64,000 nucleotides of DNA from CBDFHF01 sp965247565 (GTDB lineage Bacteria > Pseudomonadota > Gammaproteobacteria > Methylococcales > Methylomonadaceae). The position numbers were made by a program, and so were the translations under genes. The stretch is taken from NCBI GenBank assembly GCA_965247565.1, contig CBDFHF010000003.1, positions 806,001 through 870,000 of the forward strand, given 5' to 3'. Positions 61,298 through 64,000 of the stretch are shown here, piece after piece. The notes under the pieces are model-generated. The model did no database searches and was not told the DNA's origin. It saw only the letters and a program-made list of their open reading frames with translations. The stretch's first letter is position 1; each line of letters starts with the position of its first letter.

Positions 61298-61600
61298 ATG
61301 GGCATTCCATTCAAATGGCGTCAGCATATTGAAGCTTGGCAACAAAGCGGGTTATCACAAGCATTATATTGTGATCAACAGCAACTCAAGAAGGGTACTT
61401 TCTCGGCTCGATTGAGTGAGTATCGCAGACTCAATCTATCTCAAGCTGTAGCGTTGATTCCTGTTCAGGTTGCATCGGTTGTTCCGACACCGGCATCCTC
61501 GTCAAACCTGGTGTTGACTCATAACAACGGTCATCGACTGGAGCTGCCGACATCCGTATCGGCTGCGTGGTTGGCCGAGTTGTTGAAATGCCTGGGTTAA
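61298..61600 (+). CDS. tnpA: IS66 accessory protein TnpA
   Basis: A 100-residue protein with WRQHIEAWQQSGLSQALYCD, a short HTH-like segment, and a C-terminal beta stretch LTHNNGHRLELPTSVSAAWL. This is the IS66 Orf1 pattern. Required for transposition together with TnpB and TnpC. The 3' end overlaps tnpB. Confidence 0.9.
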   Translation: MGIPFKWRQHIEAWQQSGLSQALYCDQQQLKKGTFSARLSEYRRLNLSQAVALIPVQVASVVPTPASSSNLVLTHNNGHRLELPTSVSAAWLAELLKCLG

Positions 61601-61938
61601 TTGAAACCCCAGCACAAATTTGGATTGCCGTTGCGCCTGTCGATATGAGACGCGGCCTAGATGGTTTGTCGAGCGTCGTTCAGCACAGCTTGGATCAAGC
61701 ACCTTGCAGTGGTTCGGCATTCATTTTCCGTAACCGTGCTGGTAATCGGCTGAGACTGTTGCTGTGGGATGGTAATGGGGTTTGGTTATGTCAACGCAGA
61801 TTGCATCGCGGCAGTTTTGTGTGGCCCAGGGTCAACGATAAGACATTTGTGATTACCCAACGCCAGTGGGAGTGGTTAGTTGCCGGTGTCGACTGGCAGC
61901 GTTTGTCGGCGACTTGTCAGCCGGACTGGCAAGTGTAA
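61588..61938 (+). CDS. tnpB: IS66 accessory protein TnpB
   Basis: A 116-residue protein from ATG 61588, overlapping tnpA by 13 bp. Markers are WIAVAPVDMRRGLDGLSSVV, GSAFIFRNRAGNRLRLLLWD, GVWLCQRRLHRGSFVWP and the C-terminal LVAGVDWQRL, the IS66 Orf2 (PF05717) pattern. Confidence 0.95.
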   Translation: MPGLIETPAQIWIAVAPVDMRRGLDGLSSVVQHSLDQAPCSGSAFIFRNRAGNRLRLLLWDGNGVWLCQRRLHRGSFVWPRVNDKTFVITQRQWEWLVAGVDWQRLSATCQPDWQV

Positions 61939-62035
61939 AAACGGTTTTAAAGTGGCTGATAAATAACAAGAAAAACAGTCATAAAACCTAACAAAATCAA
62001 GGCTTACACGGTGATTTTATGGTATAGTTTTCACC

Positions 62036-63676
62036 ATGAAATCACTGACTGAACTCGATCAATTAAACCTGGATCCTGCTACCAAAAACCAAGTAGCGGC
62101 ACTGATTCAGGCGCTTGTTGACCAAGCCTCTCAGGATGCCAAAACAGTGATTGCGGAGCAACAAGCCACCATCACGGCCAACGAAAAAGCCATTCTCTAC
62201 AAAGACACCAAAATCACCTCGCTCACCTATGAGCTGGCCTATTACAAACGCATCCGCTACAGCACCAAAAGTGAAACCCTGACCGCTCTGCAACGGGATG
62301 TCTTTGAAGAAACCTGGAATACGGATATGTCGGCAATTGAAGCCGAAGTCGAACTATTGCAGGATAATCAACCGTGCGAAACGGTGGCTAGATCCAAACG
62401 CCTGCGTGCTGGCCGTCAGCCGTTACCCGCCCACCTGCCGCGCATCGATCATTATCACCAGTTGGAATCTTGCGCCTGTGGGCAATGTGGACGAGATTTG
62501 GTCAAAATTCGCGACGATGTGACTGAGCAACTGGACGTGGAACCGGCCAAGTTCTTTGTCCACCGGCACATCCGGCCACAATACGCCTGCCGGACTTGTG
62601 AAACCATCACTGCCGAGCCCATTCCACCGGCCATCATTGACGGCGGTATGGCCGCCATCGGTTTGCTGGTTTGGGTACTCATCAGCAAATATCTGGATCA
62701 CTTGCCGCTGTACCGACTGGAACAAATCGCTGCCCGTAGCAGTGTTTCCCTATCTCGATCCACGCTGGCCGATTGGGTGGGGCGTCTGGGGGTGGAACTA
62801 CAGCCTCTGGTGGATCGCCTGCACTGGTATCTGTTACAACGACCTTGCGTGTTAGCCGATGAAACCCCGGTACCGCAGTTGGATCCCGGCAAAGGTAAAA
62901 CGAAGAAGGCTTATCTATGGGCGTATCGCAGTAACGATCTGCAACCTGGGCCTAAGATCATTGTCTTTGACTACCAAGCCGGTCGCAGTGGCCGACATGC
63001 CGAACAGTTTCTACAAGACTGGCAAGGTCATCTAATGGTTGATGGCTACGGAGGATACAAAGCCTTGTTTGCTGCAGCTCGGGCGCATCCAGCCACACAA
63101 TCTTTATTGTCGTCCTGCATTGAGTTAGCGTGCTGGACCCATGCGCGCCGCAAATTCTTTGACCTCTTTCAAGCTAATCAAAGTCCGGTTGCCAAAGAAG
63201 CCTTGCAGCGCATTGCCGAGTTGTATGAGATTGAAGCCGAAGGCCGGGAGATGAGTATCGATGGCCGGAAAAACCTGCGTGCTGAAAAAAGCCAACCACG
63301 CTTAACCGAACTGCATGATTGGCTGCAGCAAACCCGTTTGCGCACGGCACCTGGCAGCGCTTTGATGAAAGCGATCGAATACAGCCTGAAACGCTGGTCG
63401 GCACTGATCCGCTATGCCGAAACCGGTGATCTACCCATAGATAACAACAGTACCGAGAACTGTATTAGGCCGATTGCGCTAGGCAGACGCAACTGGCTCT
63501 TTGCCGGATCAGAACGAGCGGGCCAGCGCGCTGCCGCAATTCAATCCTTACTAGGCACCGCCAAATTAAATGGGCTTGATCCCGCTGCCTGGCTAAAAGA
63601 TACTCTAGAAAAACTCCCTATCTGGCCCAACAGCCGCATCGATGAATTACTGCCTTTTGGTACAAAATCAGAATAA
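62036..63676 (+). CDS. tnpC: IS66 family transposase TnpC
   Basis: A 546-residue DDE transposase. It has an N-terminal coiled coil (IAEQQATITANEKAILYKDT), an HTH/zinc region (CACGQCGRDL ... YACRTCE) and the catalytic core: LADETPVPQLDPG, MVDGYGGYKALF and a Glu in DNNSTENCIRPIALGRRNW. A C-terminal AAAIQSLLGTAKLNGLDPAAWL is present. Full length, no stop or frameshift seen. Confidence 0.96.
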   Translation: MKSLTELDQLNLDPATKNQVAALIQALVDQASQDAKTVIAEQQATITANEKAILYKDTKITSLTYELAYYKRIRYSTKSETLTALQRDVFEETWNTDMSAIEAEVELLQDNQPCETVARSKRLRAGRQPLPAHLPRIDHYHQLESCACGQCGRDLVKIRDDVTEQLDVEPAKFFVHRHIRPQYACRTCETITAEPIPPAIIDGGMAAIGLLVWVLISKYLDHLPLYRLEQIAARSSVSLSRSTLADWVGRLGVELQPLVDRLHWYLLQRPCVLADETPVPQLDPGKGKTKKAYLWAYRSNDLQPGPKIIVFDYQAGRSGRHAEQFLQDWQGHLMVDGYGGYKALFAAARAHPATQSLLSSCIELACWTHARRKFFDLFQANQSPVAKEALQRIAELYEIEAEGREMSIDGRKNLRAEKSQPRLTELHDWLQQTRLRTAPGSALMKAIEYSLKRWSALIRYAETGDLPIDNNSTENCIRPIALGRRNWLFAGSERAGQRAAAIQSLLGTAKLNGLDPAAWLKDTLEKLPIWPNSRIDELLPFGTKSE

Positions 63677-63722
63677 ATTGATTTTGGCAATTTCTAAGAT
63701 AGTGGTCGGGCTGATCGAATAC

Positions 63723-63730
63723 GAAATAAG
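63723..63730. repeat. Right target-site duplication of IS66
   Basis: GAAATAAG, identical to 61216-61223, directly follows the right end of the insertion sequence. Confidence 0.9.
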
Positions 63731-64000
63731 TTGAATTTGCTGTAGATCGTAATAGATTCCGTAATGACGACGTAGACCGAAAATGGCCCAAGGCTGATCC
63801 TGATAACGTCTGCGAAAATGCGTTACTATCAAGGGCAGTACATTAAAATCCGGCTCTATGCGGGCAAAAAAAATGCCGTTCTGCATCTTTTCAAAACGTC
63901 CAAACGCCAGCATACGGTGACGTTCGCGGCTAACGCTTTTAACCAGATTCGCCAATTGCATGACGTGCGGATGCGCATAGTTTTTGAGGATATTTTGATG
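63723..64000 (-). pseudogene. DUF4130/TIGR03915-type gene, N-terminal part (cut by IS66, runs off the window)
   Basis: The frame is open from the window edge and reads NILKNYAHPHVMQLANLVKS, then VSRERHRMLAFGRFEKMQNG, then FARIEPDFNVLPLIVTHFRR, then WAIFGLRRHYGIYYDLQQIQ. This is the conserved core of DUF4130 proteins. It reaches the insertion at LIS and would continue in the fragment at 61032-61223. The start codon is beyond 64000. Without the IS the gene would be intact. Confidence 0.85.

Larger units (their letters stand above)
61224..63722 (+). mobile_element. IS66 family insertion sequence (2499 bp, complete)
   Basis: The element carries tnpA, tnpB and tnpC in order on the plus strand. 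Imperfect terminal inverted repeats are GTAATCGTCCGGCGAAACC (left, from 61224) and GTATTCGATCAGCCCGACC (right, read on the minus strand from 63722). Identical octamers GAAATAAG flank it. All three genes look intact, so it may be active. Confidence 0.92.

Overview
The window looks like chromosomal DNA of a gammaproteobacterium. The best guess is a methanotroph of the order Methylococcales (Methylomonas/Methylobacter-like). The grounds are the cell-shape, lipoate and GatCAB gene order, a ribF-ileS-lspA block, a tartronate-semialdehyde reductase plus hydroxypyruvate isomerase pair, and an exported protein ending in a VPVPA-type C-terminal sorting signal. The assignment is an inference; no rRNA or methane-oxidation gene is present.

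Positions 1 to about 21171 are accessory DNA and appear to be most of a Tn7-like transposon. It opens with the C-terminal end of a TniA/TnsB transposase, then a TniB/TnsC ATPase and TniQ, coupled in one operon. It ends two bases after the lipA stop codon with three exact 20-bp tandem repeats (21102-21161) and a TGTTGACA terminus. A TnsE-like protein (19377-21092) lies just inside that end. The left end is outside the window. Cargo in order: a frameshifted small gene; a DUF3800 gene fused to foreign sequence; a cluster of near-palindromic iteron-like sites; a cytosine-5 type II restriction-modification pair; an uncharacterised WGIGN-motif gene; a regulator + ImmA/IrrE protease + PIN-like nuclease cassette; a BpsA-like enzyme coupled to an uncharacterised WGYGGN-motif protein; an SOS cassette (umuD, umuC, yedK) behind a perfect 18-bp palindrome; and a toxin/antitoxin-like pair joined to a KGGVGR-type ATPase with TPR-like repeats. 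Most of the cargo looks like phage defence, stress response or addiction modules. Broken gene remnants between the modules indicate repeated turnover.

Positions 21174-32390 (minus strand) are one tightly packed run: mreB-mreC-mreD-mrdA-rodA-mltB-rlpA-dacA-dat-ybeD-lipB-lipA, that is, cell elongation and peptidoglycan remodelling followed by lipoate synthesis. mreC appears to start at a rare ATT codon. Divergent from mreB are gatC-gatA-gatB (Glu/Asp-tRNA amidotransferase).

Positions 35796-49195 hold a phosphopantetheinyl transferase, the C2/C3 pair garR-type reductase + hyi, ubiA, an ArsC-family reductase, wrbA, a DUF2069 protein, hda, argS with a SPOR-domain protein, rpsT, and ribF-ileS-lspA.

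Positions 49378-60960 hold a Gfo/Idh/MocA oxidoreductase, a DUF1761 membrane protein, a 1463-residue hybrid histidine kinase overlapping an HD-GYP response regulator (probable c-di-GMP hydrolysis), a DUF1499 protein, a DNA photolyase, a MITE-like inverted repeat, a PilZ-domain protein (probable c-di-GMP receptor) and the sorting-signal protein.

Positions 61032-64000 contain an IS66 element (61224-63722). It is bounded by a perfect 8-bp target duplication and splits a DUF4130/TIGR03915-type gene whose two halves remain readable on the minus strand.
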